Source: Corynespora cassiicola
Lineage: Eukaryota > Ascomycota > Dothideomycetes > Pleosporales > Corynesporascaceae
Reading direction: 5' to 3'
Assembly: GCA_022059125.1 (NCBI GenBank)
Contig: JAEUWY010000008.1
Span: 1,736,001 to 1,800,000 of the forward strand
DNA length: 64,000 nt
The position numbers and the translations under genes are program-made. Of the stretch, positions 12,234 to 22,100 are shown in pieces. Within the stretch, counting starts at the first letter, position 1. Each line of letters starts with the position of its first letter. Below the pieces are notes generated by a model, which saw only the letters and a program-made list of their open reading frames with translations, did no database searches and was not told the DNA's origin.

Positions 12234-12392
12234 CTGCCTGGAGCTGAGGAGAAGACCGGGTCTCAAGACACCAATGAGGCACCCAAGGCTTCTTCAGCGC
12301 CACAGGGGAAGCCGACTTCGGAGCCGGAACAAAAGGAGAAGCGCGAAAAGGAGGGCCCCTGCGGCCTACCTTCCAAGTGCATCATCCAGTAA
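12234..12392 (+). other. In-frame post-stop extension ending in a CaaX box
   Basis: Directly after the TGA of the WrbA-like gene the same frame continues for 52 sense codons to a TAA at 12390. The encoded tail is Glu/Lys/Pro/Ser-rich and ends with a Cys, a short spacer and a terminal Cys-Ile-Ile-Gln, a prenylation-type CaaX box with a second cysteine five residues upstream. The stop context is TGA-CTG. A weak alternative intron, 12225-12287 (63 nt, GT..AG, in frame), would also remove the stop. Ycp4-like paralogues are known to have longer, lipid-modifiable C-termini; that this one is translated is an inference. Confidence 0.5.
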
Positions 12393-14503
12393 ACTTGTTT
12401 TCTCATATTATACCATCATGATATCAATAAATTTTGTCTCGTCTGTTTCAAGTTGTGTTCATGCGCCTTGCGTGATTGTCATTGAGACGTGACTATTGAA
12501 TTACCCTACCCAACATCATACTAAACACCTTGCCTTATTACATATTAATGCTGCTTCTTGCCTTTCTACTATACATGCTCCCTTCGCTCATGTGCTTTTG
12601 TCCAAAGTTATTAAAGCTTTGTTCCATAGGCTAGATTTAAGTTCTATTCCGACTTTCTGCTTCACATCACTGTTTTGCCGCTCTTTTTTTTTCATTCCAC
12701 GCTCTGGGAGATATTTTTGGCCATGCTCCTTCTGTTCTCAAGATCTAATCCCAATCGAACATACGTGCATTTTAGCTTCATTTTAAAGCTCTCATTGTAT
12801 TTAAGAAACCAATTAGACCCAAGGTTCTGGTCATGATTTTTAGTACTTCTTTATTTCAAGACAAACTCAACTCCATTATCTCCCTTTTTTTTGGTTCTGA
12901 TTTATAGTGGTGAGGTTTAAGATATCATATCCAAGTTGAAGTCCATGGTCCCTGTGATTCCCATTTGAATGGGGTGAGCTATCTTTTGATTGGGCATGAT
13001 AATGACATTTCCCTTTGCTTTGGAAGCGTTTGATCCAAAGTTGATACTTTTGAGGCAGTCATGCACCTTGTACTTTTTGTATCTGAAGCTGTGTGTAATC
13101 TTCTAAAGGAAGACGCATTAGGTAAATGAAGCTGGATTTTGAGAAGCTGTTTTGCGAAGCATGTTCCACGTAAGATCTGATTATTCAACAAACATGAAGA
13201 GGCCAGGTAATAGTTTTTATTTTTTGGAAAACAACATCCAAATAATTCACTCAATTGTTTATGCTATAGAGGAAGGCAATTTTAGAGTATCCTTTTATCA
13301 CGGAAGGGATATTCCGAACACTGATTTTGAAGTGGGGAATTCCCATTTATGTATTGATTTAGGTTCCACGTCGGTACAAAACATATGCTTTGGAAGACAT
13401 GTTTTAAGTGTAGCTTCATTCATGCTCCACTTTCGAGGGCATTTTGTGCTGGTAAAGACTCCGGAGAAGAAATTTAAGATCCATGGTTTTAAGCATCCTA
13501 ACATGTGTTTTGTCATCGGATGTTATGAGGAAATCCACCATGTTGCATTTTCTCTTCGGTCAAAAGCTCCATGTAAACCGAATGATCGCATTTTAGCATG
13601 AGTTATGGTCGGAAGGTATATCTCACGGCAGGTTAAGTGGCAATGTACAGTAAGCTCTGGCAGTCTGACTGTTGGTCTTTTACGTTCGAGACCGAGCCCA
13701 CAACAGTCCATGGTGTTCTCAAATGCCATTTTGAAAAGACTTTGGCATGTTTGATAATGGAGGCAAATCGATCGCGAGAGCCCTCTGCCATGTAACCTTT
13801 TTTTCATCTGTCCAGGATGTGACCTTGTCCCATGGCTCATTGATTATGAGGGTTTTATTGGGATTTAAACCCATCCTTTGAGGAGGTTTCGCTTTTGCTC
13901 TCCCCTATAATCGCCTTGTGTGGATTTGTGCATTCCGGCGGGTTAAAAGTTCCAAGACATTCGTACATGATGTTTTTAATGGAATTCGAGAGTGGGGGCG
14001 CATCTACTGTAGATGTAGAAAGTGATAAGGCTGGAAGGCAGTTCCATCGTCATTCTCACATGAAGTTCTAAGCATGTCTATTTTGAAGAATAGAAAGGTG
14101 CTGGGAACAAAGATGCAGAATCACTTAGGCAGTTGGGGGTTTATATACCATTTCGCTGCCAACACAATACGAATCATGCGTTCGCCAAACGTGTTCCCCC
14201 TCGTCGCATTCAATTCCAACCAATGCGACTGAGGCATGTTTACGAACTAGACACGTCGTTTGGTAATGCAATCAGACATCAAAGCCATCACATGATACAA
14301 ACAGAATGTACAAGGAGAAAGTCGCTGGGCGACACAATTCGCACTTATAGTGCATTATGATATACATACACGCCCGAAAACGCCTGACCTATTCTCAAAT
14401 CCGTTTTGTCATGGGAGCAAAGCACCAGATGATATGCATGTCAAATCGACCATCACCCTAAGTTCCCAACTGATCGTACAGCTATATTGTGCCTTACCCT
14501 CAC
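12393..14503. other. T-rich intergenic region of anomalous composition
   Basis: From about 12490 to 13990 the + strand is markedly T-rich and lower in GC than its neighbours. It has recurring fragments (for example ATTCCCATTT at 12957 and 13337) but no convincing coding frame; the longest, 13152-13601, has no domain. It could be a decayed repeat. The right end holds the BRR2 3' UTR. Confidence 0.4.
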
Positions 14504-17500
14504 TTACTCCTCATCCTCGTCCTCATCGTCCTCATCCATACCCTCTGCGGCAACAATCTTGAAGTCCTCTCCCTGATCGGCACCGAGATAGCTGTCGCTC
14601 ACCAAGTACAGGGTAAGGTCGTGCTCACCAGGCTGCTCAACAGTGAAGTCAAGCGCTGTCTGGACTTGCCTGCCGATGGTAACCTTCTTGATAGCCAACA
14701 AAGAATTCTCCTTGGGATTGCCCACGATAATCCAGAAATTCTCAGACTTGGTGGCAGGGAAGAATGGAGCGTGAACCTCTGTCTTTGGCTGATCCTCTTC
14801 GTCTAGATTGCGAGTGACATTGACCTTGATGCGAATAGGAGAGTTGGTCGTGATTTCGTCCGCATCGACGATTTCGTGAGAAAGTTCAACATTGGGATAG
14901 TATTCGTTGACGAATGTTGCAGCCTCGGAAAGTTCGCGTTGACCAAATTCGAGGGCCTTCATCAATTTCTCGTAGTTGGGGTTCTCATCCTCGTCCATGG
15001 CGTCGATGAATGCGTCGATGTCCTCGATACCAAACTTCCTGGCAACCTTGATGCGATCGCCTTCCATGTGCGGAATCTGTTTGAGAGGGGAGTCATACTG
15101 CCACATGGCCTGGACCACCATCTGGGAAATCTCCATAGCCTTGATGGCATTCAAATGGGCTTCTGAGGAGAGAACATCGACACTGGCGCTAAGAATATTG
15201 AGGACCTTCTTCAGCACCAGCTCTTGATCCTTGGCGAGGTCAACAGGAAGCTGCATCCGAGAGAAGTGAGCCTGAAGAAGCACAAATGCTTTGAAATGAG
15301 GCGTTTCGAAGTTCACTTCGGCCATCTTGTTTGGAACGCGGTCGTAGATCTGGCTGAGAATGCGCTCCTCATGGCGACGAATCTGGATGTCTTCGAATTC
15401 GGTAGCGGCCGTGATGATTTCCAAAATGCCCTTGAGTGAAGTGTTCCCTTTCAGCGACATCATGAGTGTCTGCATCGTAATGAACGAGATACTGTAGTAG
15501 GCAGCGATCATGCAGGGATTGAGGGGCATGATGGTATCCTCCTCTTCGTCGTGCTCGATCATATTAGCTTCGACTAGCTCCTTCACAGTCTGCTCAACCA
15601 AATCAGACAAATGCGCGCTGAGGCCTTCATGGGAGGTACTGTGGAGGTTGTAGTAGCTCGGGTTGGCGAGAAGACGACGGTAGAAGTAGGTGTAGGTAGT
15701 CCAATCTACAGCCTCTTGAGTAGACTCAATCGTCTTAGCGCTAATCTCTGCAACAAAGGCGTCGTGCAGAAAATCATGGAGCGAACTCTCAATCGGGAGC
15801 GCCTCGTTTAGGAACTTCTTGTAGTATTCACGCTTCACCGCTGGAAGCATGAGCACACCCTTTGCCGACTTGTCTTCTCCTACACGGCCGGCCCTACCAA
15901 ACATCTGAAGGATTTCGCTGATTGGGTAGTCGACATAGCGGTGCTGCTGGCCGTCGAAGAACTGGGTGTTCATCACAACGACCAAGTGGGCATTGGCTTC
16001 AATTTCCCAGCACGAGTTCCGAGATGCAACCACAACCTGTATGGCTCCAAGCTTAAAGAGGTGCTGAACCGCCTTCTTATCAAACGCACTGAGGGCCTCG
16101 TGGAAATATCCAATACCGTGCTCGAGAGAAGAACGGAGATTATCCTCGTTGATCTTCTCCAGAATAGGCTGAATCTCCTCCAGGGATGCATTCAAGAATC
16201 GATCCTCATCGTCATCCGCAAGAGCAGCAGCCAAAAGGTCAAAGGCCGAAGCACGAGCCTGTTTACGACTTGGCACAAACACCAAAGCAGGCTGATTCGG
16301 AGCAAGCTGTGTGATGGCTTTGTAGGTTGGCTTCGCCATCGCCAGCATCAGCGAGGGGAAATGGGGAATAGTGAATGACTGAATCTTCAACTCGAGAGGG
16401 ACCGCTCGAACACCAGGACTGAAGTTGAAAATGGTGTGCTTGCTCGCACCGATCCATTCTCCAATATCCCGAGCATTTGACAAAGAGACAGAGAGGCCAA
16501 CGATCCTGAGCCCGGACTCAAGCTGAGCTGCCATAGCCTGCATGCGGGATACGACGATCTCGTAAATGTGTCCACCAGCGCCTCCCAACATGTGGAGATC
16601 ATCAGCAATCAGTAGTGCGACAGTCTGGACGTTCTTGCGGCGCTGCCATGACCGAGAGATTGTATCCCATTGCGCTGGCGTTGCCAGGATGAGATCGCCC
16701 TTCTCAAGCAGACGCAGGTCTGCAGTGGTTTCACCAGTGAGCTTGACAATGTCTTTGCCGCCACCTATGCCTGACAGCCGAGCGCTCCAGTTCTTATACT
16801 GGTTGTCAACGAGCTCTTGGAATGGCGCAATATAGACGATCCGTCCTTCCTTGCCGGTCGACCAATGGCGCAAGATGGCAAATTCTCCACAGAAAGTCTT
16901 TCCGATACCCGCGGAAGCACCTAAAAAGACGCTGTCGTCGGAACCGTAGAGAGAATTGAACACCTGGGTCTGAACCTTGTTGAAACGTCCAATATCGCCG
17001 TACAGGTTGGCATAATCCTTCCTCTTTACAGCAGAAGGAGGCAGCGGCTGCAGATCCAGGATGGGGGTATGGGCAGGGAATTTTGCAGGCATAATGAGCT
17101 TCTGGAAAGATACGGCAAGCTTGGTCTCCGAGGCCATCCAACGGTCAGAGAGAACTGTAACGAAGTAGTTGGGTGGCATCGGCTCGTCGATGGGCACAGT
17201 CAACTCCATGAAATGTTCGCTCAGCTCTCCCTCAGCATAGTCCTTTCGCAGGATGAAGGTGTCGTGGAACAAGATTTCCTCGCCATCGCAGTCCTCAACC
17301 AAAACCCAGAATGCTTCAGATGCACCATGGTATTGGTCGTCCCATACAAAGTCTGGTCGAATGGTGAGCTCAATGCGGAGCATTGATCGAGTCAATGGAC
17401 GCGGTGTGGCCTCAAGTTCCAGACGGGGGAACTTTTGAACAAGCTGACAAACTGTCCTGCCGGCTTTGGGCATGCCCAGCAGTTCGCCCATACTGGGAGG

Positions 17501-20500
17501 GTCGAGGCCGAAATAACTTGACCAGCGTACATCGATACGTTCAGCTTTCTGAACAATTTCCTTGGGGCAGTTAGGGAATTGACGAAGAGGCGACATGGTG
17601 GGCCACATCCGCTTCTCGGCCATTTTACACATGTCCAAAGCAAGCTTGGCGACTTGGGACCAGCCTTTCTTCAAGCAAATCTCGAAGATGGCGCGGAGGA
17701 TACGTCCAGCTGACTGAGTGACATATACGAGATCCGCCATGAGTGCCAGGCCTTCCAGTTTCAGCCGAGAGATGTACGCTTGAAGCAAGACATTGATCTT
17801 CGCGTGTGGATCTTCAACGGCCTCCTTGACTGGAATCGGTACGCGTGTGAGCATTTTGCCGAGTTCAAGCTTCTCGTCCTGTCGTACAGGAATGTACTTG
17901 AATTCTTCGCTCTCTGAAAAAACGCGGAAAAGATCGATGGCACTGATGCCAGATTGAAGTTGCTGGTTGTAAGTGCGCATCGAATTGTGTGTGATGTAGT
18001 AGTGCGATGCTATCCTGCCCAACTCGGTCGGCTGTAGCTGACCGGACCTCTTGTCGTACTTGATCAGACCACCCTTTTCCAGGACGTGGGCAGCGGCATG
18101 TATCAAATCAACACGTCGCTGTTCCAGAACAGTGTCATTCTCATACTCGGGTCCTATGCGATATAATGCAGGCGAACGTAGCATGCGCACGTAAAGATAG
18201 GTGTAACCAAGCCAATCAACACCCTCATCACGGTTGCGTACGTTGCCCAAAACAACCTCTGCATTGAGATTGTCTGCGAGGCGACTGATGAATTGTGATT
18301 CAATAGGCAACTGTTGATTGAGAAGCGACAGGTAATATTGAATCTCAGCCTGAGTAGTAATGATGATACCCTCTCCGTAGGTATCGAACTGAGGTCGACC
18401 AGCACGGCCAAGCATTTGGAGGACGTCCTGAGGGCTGAGCTCGACCCAACTACCCTTTTCGGGAGAGTAGACTTGAGTTCCCTTGATGATCACAGTGTGC
18501 GCTGGAAGGTTTACACCCCAAGCAAGCGTAGCCGTGCAGACGAGAACCTTGAGTTCACCGGCGCCAAAGAGATCCTCAACGTTGGTTCGGTCAGCTCGCG
18601 ACATTCCAGCGTGGTGAATACCGAATCCGTATGGCATTAGATCTTTGAGGTCGGAATTTTGAGCATTGCTTGACTCCTCTCTCAGAATTTCGCGGCTCGC
18701 AGCATCCATGCGGAGGATCTTGCCGATGGTCTCCATTTCTAATGCCTTGTCTCGAATGTATTTCGCCGTCTTCGCCGTCTCTTTTCTGGAGTGCACAAAA
18801 ATGAGCATCTGGTTGCCCTTCTCGCCAACTTGCTCCATAACCTTGGTGTAGCAGACATCGTTCATCGTCTTCAACTGCTTGATGGCTTTCTTATCCGTGA
18901 CGCCTATGTACTCCTGCTTCAGAGGGCACGGTCGGAAAGTGCCATCAAAGTGGAACAGGCCTTTCTCGGGGTCGACGCGGAGGAAACTCGCTACATCGCG
19001 ATAGTTAGGCAAAGTCGCACTCAGACCCACGATGCGAACGTGATCGCCAGTCTGTTCAGTTCGACGAATCGTTCGGCTGACGATGCTCTCGATTACAGGG
19101 CCTCGGTCATCGTGCAGAAGATGGATTTCGTCAATACAAATAAGACGGACCAGGTTGATATAGCTCAGGTCCGTGGCTTTGCGGGTGATTACGTCGTATT
19201 TTTCTGGCGTAGTAACAATGATTTGAGTTTCAGCAATCTGCTGTTTAGTAAGTTGGCGGTCACCAGTGAGCTCGGCCACTCGGATTCCGAAAGGTTCCAG
19301 GCGTTTTCCAAAATTTCCAACTTGCTCTTGAACAAGGGCTTTGAGCGGAGCAATGTAAATGATCTTAAAGTTATCCAGAGCGATTTCTCCTGTCTCGGGA
19401 TTCCGATGCTTGCCGATCTCACGGAGCATGGTCAACATGGCCACGTTAGTTTTACCAGATCCGGTGGGAGCGCAAATGAGCATGTTGCCATCGTCTTCAA
19501 AGGCCGTGGGGTAGCACCTGGTCTGGATGCGGTTCAACTCTGTTGACTTGCCGAATCCTACACGTGCCCAGTCAGGCAACTCCGAAGTAGGCTTATTCCT
19601 GGGTTCGTTTGGATCACGCTTGGCCTTTGGAGGAGGGACATGAATTTCTTCATAGCCCTTGAACTGTCTCCGGGTAGAGCCTTGAGGCAGCTTGACGTTG
19701 GGATTGGTCATGAGATGGTTGCCCTGATCGAATACGATGTTGTCCAAGTTGACGAGACGTTCAGATGGCTTCAAACCGCCTACAATACCATCGGCGGCGG
19801 GCGCATCCTGCATTTCCGTGTCCGCCGGAGCCGATTTAAGATCGATGTTCATCAGGTCCATCTTGATCCTCGGTCCAGAGGGCTCGGCCTTGACACCAGT
19901 CTCACGGGAGTGGAGCTCCCGTAGGATGTGCTGGCGTCCGGTGGCCTTCATTTCGCGCTCAATCGCGGCCCGCTCGCTCTGGTTTTCGGCAGCACGTCTC
20001 CACTTCGTTACCCAGACAATCTTGTCGCGATTGTGGAGCAGTATCTCTGCAAGATCATTTTCAGCAAAGTCGAACAGCGCCATGATGTCGTTCTCAATCT
20101 CGTTGAAAGGTCGTTCTTCTCCGTTTTCATTAAGGCCGGTCAGAATATCGAATGCCTCCTGGGTTTTCTCTTGTTGAGTGTGGGCATCGCTATAAACCTG
20201 GCCGATTTTCCGCGCTAGCCAATATGCATCGATCTCATGCACTGGTATGAGCGTCTTCGACTCGTCTGCTTGGTCGTCGACGGCTGCTTGGTCTTGAATG
20301 ATGGTCTCCTCCGCGTCAGTGATACCACGATTGCTGTCTCCATTCGCGTCTTGATTGCCAGCGTCTTCAACATCCATCTCTTCAGCTTCATCCTCATCAT
20401 CTGAAGAGTCGCGGTCCTGAATTTCGAAGGCTGGTTCTCCGTTGTCCTCGTCATCTTCCTCATTGAAAACGACAGCGACACCCTGATCAGCATTTTCAGC

Positions 20501-21154
20501 ATCTTCGGCAGTGCCAAGCTCCTCGTCCATATTCTCATCCTCGTCTTGAGCATCGTAGTCGGTGATTTTCTTTCCCAGATTGACAAGCTCGTTGAACTCT
20601 TTAGCGCCCATGGTAACTCCGAGGAGCTCGTCAGTTTCCCTCTTCTTGTCGAAGTCTTTCATATTGTCGTCCTTCAAGTATTCCAGGATCTGGTCGGCAG
20701 CACTTCGTGTGACGGCCACGGGAACATCTCCAAGATGGTTGCTCACGATGGTAGTAATGAGCTCCAACGTCTGTCGGCTTTCTTGTGAGCGGGGCTTATA
20801 CGTGAGGCCTTCAACGAGGAGGTCGGCATCGGTAGTAGCACTGCTAAAAGCACCGTCTCGTTTCCTCTTGCGTTGCTCTCGTTCCAAAACGTCACCGCCC
20901 TCAGTTATGTTGGCTCTCTCCACCCCCAATTTTGTTTTCTTGGGCTGAACAGGCGCGGTGTCGCGTGCAACGCGCCCACCCATCTCCCCAATTTTGATTC
21001 GACCAGCAAGTGACTCTGGATCGCCGGTGTGCTCCTCTTGCCGACGGTGCATAAATCTACGGTCGGCCTGGAGGACCAAGTTGGACATCTCCGAGTATTT
21101 GAATTGCTTCAGGTGGTCGGCGCCACCGCCGCCGCCGCCCTTTCGGTCGCCCAT
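14504..21154 (-). CDS. brr2: Brr2, U5 snRNP 200-kDa spliceosomal RNA helicase
   Basis: Intronless 2,216-aa gene. Brr2 is the Ski2-like helicase of the U5 snRNP that unwinds U4/U6 during spliceosome activation and acts again in disassembly. An acidic, Asp/Glu-rich N-terminal region (~200-300) precedes two helicase cassettes. Cassette 1 has an intact motif I (APTGSGKT, ~561-568), DEIH (~674), SATLPN and QMLGRAGRPQFD. Cassette 2 has the known degenerate set (GASAGIGKT, DDLH, SVSLSN), the regulatory pseudo-helicase. Each is followed by a Sec63-type unit. The C-terminus is acidic. The start Met (MGDRKGGGGGG) is the first ATG after an upstream stop. It runs in tandem with the CLIP-170 gene, 946 bp apart. 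Confidence 0.97.
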   Translation of the reverse strand: MGDRKGGGGGGADHLKQFKYSEMSNLVLQADRRFMHRRQEEHTGDPESLAGRIKIGEMGGRVARDTAPVQPKKTKLGVERANITEGGDVLEREQRKRKRDGAFSSATTDADLLVEGLTYKPRSQESRQTLELITTIVSNHLGDVPVAVTRSAADQILEYLKDDNMKDFDKKRETDELLGVTMGAKEFNELVNLGKKITDYDAQDEDENMDEELGTAEDAENADQGVAVVFNEEDDEDNGEPAFEIQDRDSSDDEDEAEEMDVEDAGNQDANGDSNRGITDAEETIIQDQAAVDDQADESKTLIPVHEIDAYWLARKIGQVYSDAHTQQEKTQEAFDILTGLNENGEERPFNEIENDIMALFDFAENDLAEILLHNRDKIVWVTKWRRAAENQSERAAIEREMKATGRQHILRELHSRETGVKAEPSGPRIKMDLMNIDLKSAPADTEMQDAPAADGIVGGLKPSERLVNLDNIVFDQGNHLMTNPNVKLPQGSTRRQFKGYEEIHVPPPKAKRDPNEPRNKPTSELPDWARVGFGKSTELNRIQTRCYPTAFEDDGNMLICAPTGSGKTNVAMLTMLREIGKHRNPETGEIALDNFKIIYIAPLKALVQEQVGNFGKRLEPFGIRVAELTGDRQLTKQQIAETQIIVTTPEKYDVITRKATDLSYINLVRLICIDEIHLLHDDRGPVIESIVSRTIRRTEQTGDHVRIVGLSATLPNYRDVASFLRVDPEKGLFHFDGTFRPCPLKQEYIGVTDKKAIKQLKTMNDVCYTKVMEQVGEKGNQMLIFVHSRKETAKTAKYIRDKALEMETIGKILRMDAASREILREESSNAQNSDLKDLMPYGFGIHHAGMSRADRTNVEDLFGAGELKVLVCTATLAWGVNLPAHTVIIKGTQVYSPEKGSWVELSPQDVLQMLGRAGRPQFDTYGEGIIITTQAEIQYYLSLLNQQLPIESQFISRLADNLNAEVVLGNVRNRDEGVDWLGYTYLYVRMLRSPALYRIGPEYENDTVLEQRRVDLIHAAAHVLEKGGLIKYDKRSGQLQPTELGRIASHYYITHNSMRTYNQQLQSGISAIDLFRVFSESEEFKYIPVRQDEKLELGKMLTRVPIPVKEAVEDPHAKINVLLQAYISRLKLEGLALMADLVYVTQSAGRILRAIFEICLKKGWSQVAKLALDMCKMAEKRMWPTMSPLRQFPNCPKEIVQKAERIDVRWSSYFGLDPPSMGELLGMPKAGRTVCQLVQKFPRLELEATPRPLTRSMLRIELTIRPDFVWDDQYHGASEAFWVLVEDCDGEEILFHDTFILRKDYAEGELSEHFMELTVPIDEPMPPNYFVTVLSDRWMASETKLAVSFQKLIMPAKFPAHTPILDLQPLPPSAVKRKDYANLYGDIGRFNKVQTQVFNSLYGSDDSVFLGASAGIGKTFCGEFAILRHWSTGKEGRIVYIAPFQELVDNQYKNWSARLSGIGGGKDIVKLTGETTADLRLLEKGDLILATPAQWDTISRSWQRRKNVQTVALLIADDLHMLGGAGGHIYEIVVSRMQAMAAQLESGLRIVGLSVSLSNARDIGEWIGASKHTIFNFSPGVRAVPLELKIQSFTIPHFPSLMLAMAKPTYKAITQLAPNQPALVFVPSRKQARASAFDLLAAALADDDEDRFLNASLEEIQPILEKINEDNLRSSLEHGIGYFHEALSAFDKKAVQHLFKLGAIQVVVASRNSCWEIEANAHLVVVMNTQFFDGQQHRYVDYPISEILQMFGRAGRVGEDKSAKGVLMLPAVKREYYKKFLNEALPIESSLHDFLHDAFVAEISAKTIESTQEAVDWTTYTYFYRRLLANPSYYNLHSTSHEGLSAHLSDLVEQTVKELVEANMIEHDEEEDTIMPLNPCMIAAYYSISFITMQTLMMSLKGNTSLKGILEIITAATEFEDIQIRRHEERILSQIYDRVPNKMAEVNFETPHFKAFVLLQAHFSRMQLPVDLAKDQELVLKKVLNILSASVDVLSSEAHLNAIKAMEISQMVVQAMWQYDSPLKQIPHMEGDRIKVARKFGIEDIDAFIDAMDEDENPNYEKLMKALEFGQRELSEAATFVNEYYPNVELSHEIVDADEITTNSPIRIKVNVTRNLDEEDQPKTEVHAPFFPATKSENFWIIVGNPKENSLLAIKKVTIGRQVQTALDFTVEQPGEHDLTLYLVSDSYLGADQGEDFKIVAAEGMDEDDEDEDEE

Positions 21155-22100
21155 CTTAAATGTTCTTGTCTACTGTTGCTGGGAAAAGGTATTCAAGTCT
21201 GTATCGGTCAGCCCCCAATTACGCGAAGGTAAAATACAAAAAGGTAGAAGCGTAGCGATCCCCAAGCTGGCGTGAGTGGCGCAAGTCGAAGCCTCGACTG
21301 CACCGCTAGATTATGCGACAAGCTGCGGGAGCGGGAAACGCGATGCGAAGGAGATGCGAGGAGAGGTGCAATCGTGTGAGTATAGTTTTTGAAAGATAGT
21401 GTCTACCTTTTTGACGGGTATCCTGAGCTGCGGTAGACAGAAGAGATCGTGGATCGCGCGCGGCTGGCTCGTGAAGAGTCGCGAAGAGGACGCTGCGCCT
21501 GGCGGCGACGTTCAGAAGCCCGGAGTCGTAGTCGATGGCGCGGTAGAGACGCGATCGAACGACAGAGGAGAGTCGGATTAGAAAGGGCAAAGAGAGTGCG
21601 CTATGCGCAAGTGGTGGGGTGGAGGAGATGCGCCGGCTCAAGGTGAAGGCGGCGGCGATGTTAGGATGGGAAAATTGAAAGCTTGGGCCACTTCTGTTAG
21701 GCACGCGTTGCACGTGACAACACCGCCTTGCACCAGAACCTGGCAACTAGTGGGCACGCAGCACGATGTGAAGTTTAAGTCCATTCGTTGAGAGGCTTGA
21801 CGCGCCTCGAAGAAAAAAAGATTGGACCCATCTCTAATAATACTACTAGCGCTAACAATGCCAACACGAATTGCTCAATTACAAATTCTATAAAATTAAT
21901 ATTTACATGTACAACCTAAGGATGATGATGGCCTCAGTTATTTGGTCGACACAGACGCATTCAACATGTCAAGTTTCAAACGTCATGTGCAAAAGGCAGT
22001 GAGTGGTATTACCATTATTAAATTGTGTCTCCAGACCCCCAAAAGCCATCACCAAACAACCGTGGATATCATTGCGCACAGAAGGACTCAATGGATTAAC
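21155..22100. promoter_or_regulatory. BRR2 promoter region / CLIP-170 3' flank
   Basis: 946 bp between the CLIP-170 stop and the BRR2 start, both on the minus strand. Frames here are short and lack domains. The half near 21840-21910 is AT-rich (CLIP-170 3' side); the half near BRR2 is GC-rich. I see no clear TATA. Confidence 0.4.

Noticed and set aside
13152..13601. 149-codon + frame in the T-rich spacer
   Set aside because: No recognisable family and no partner exons. The strand skew itself lowers stop frequency in one frame.
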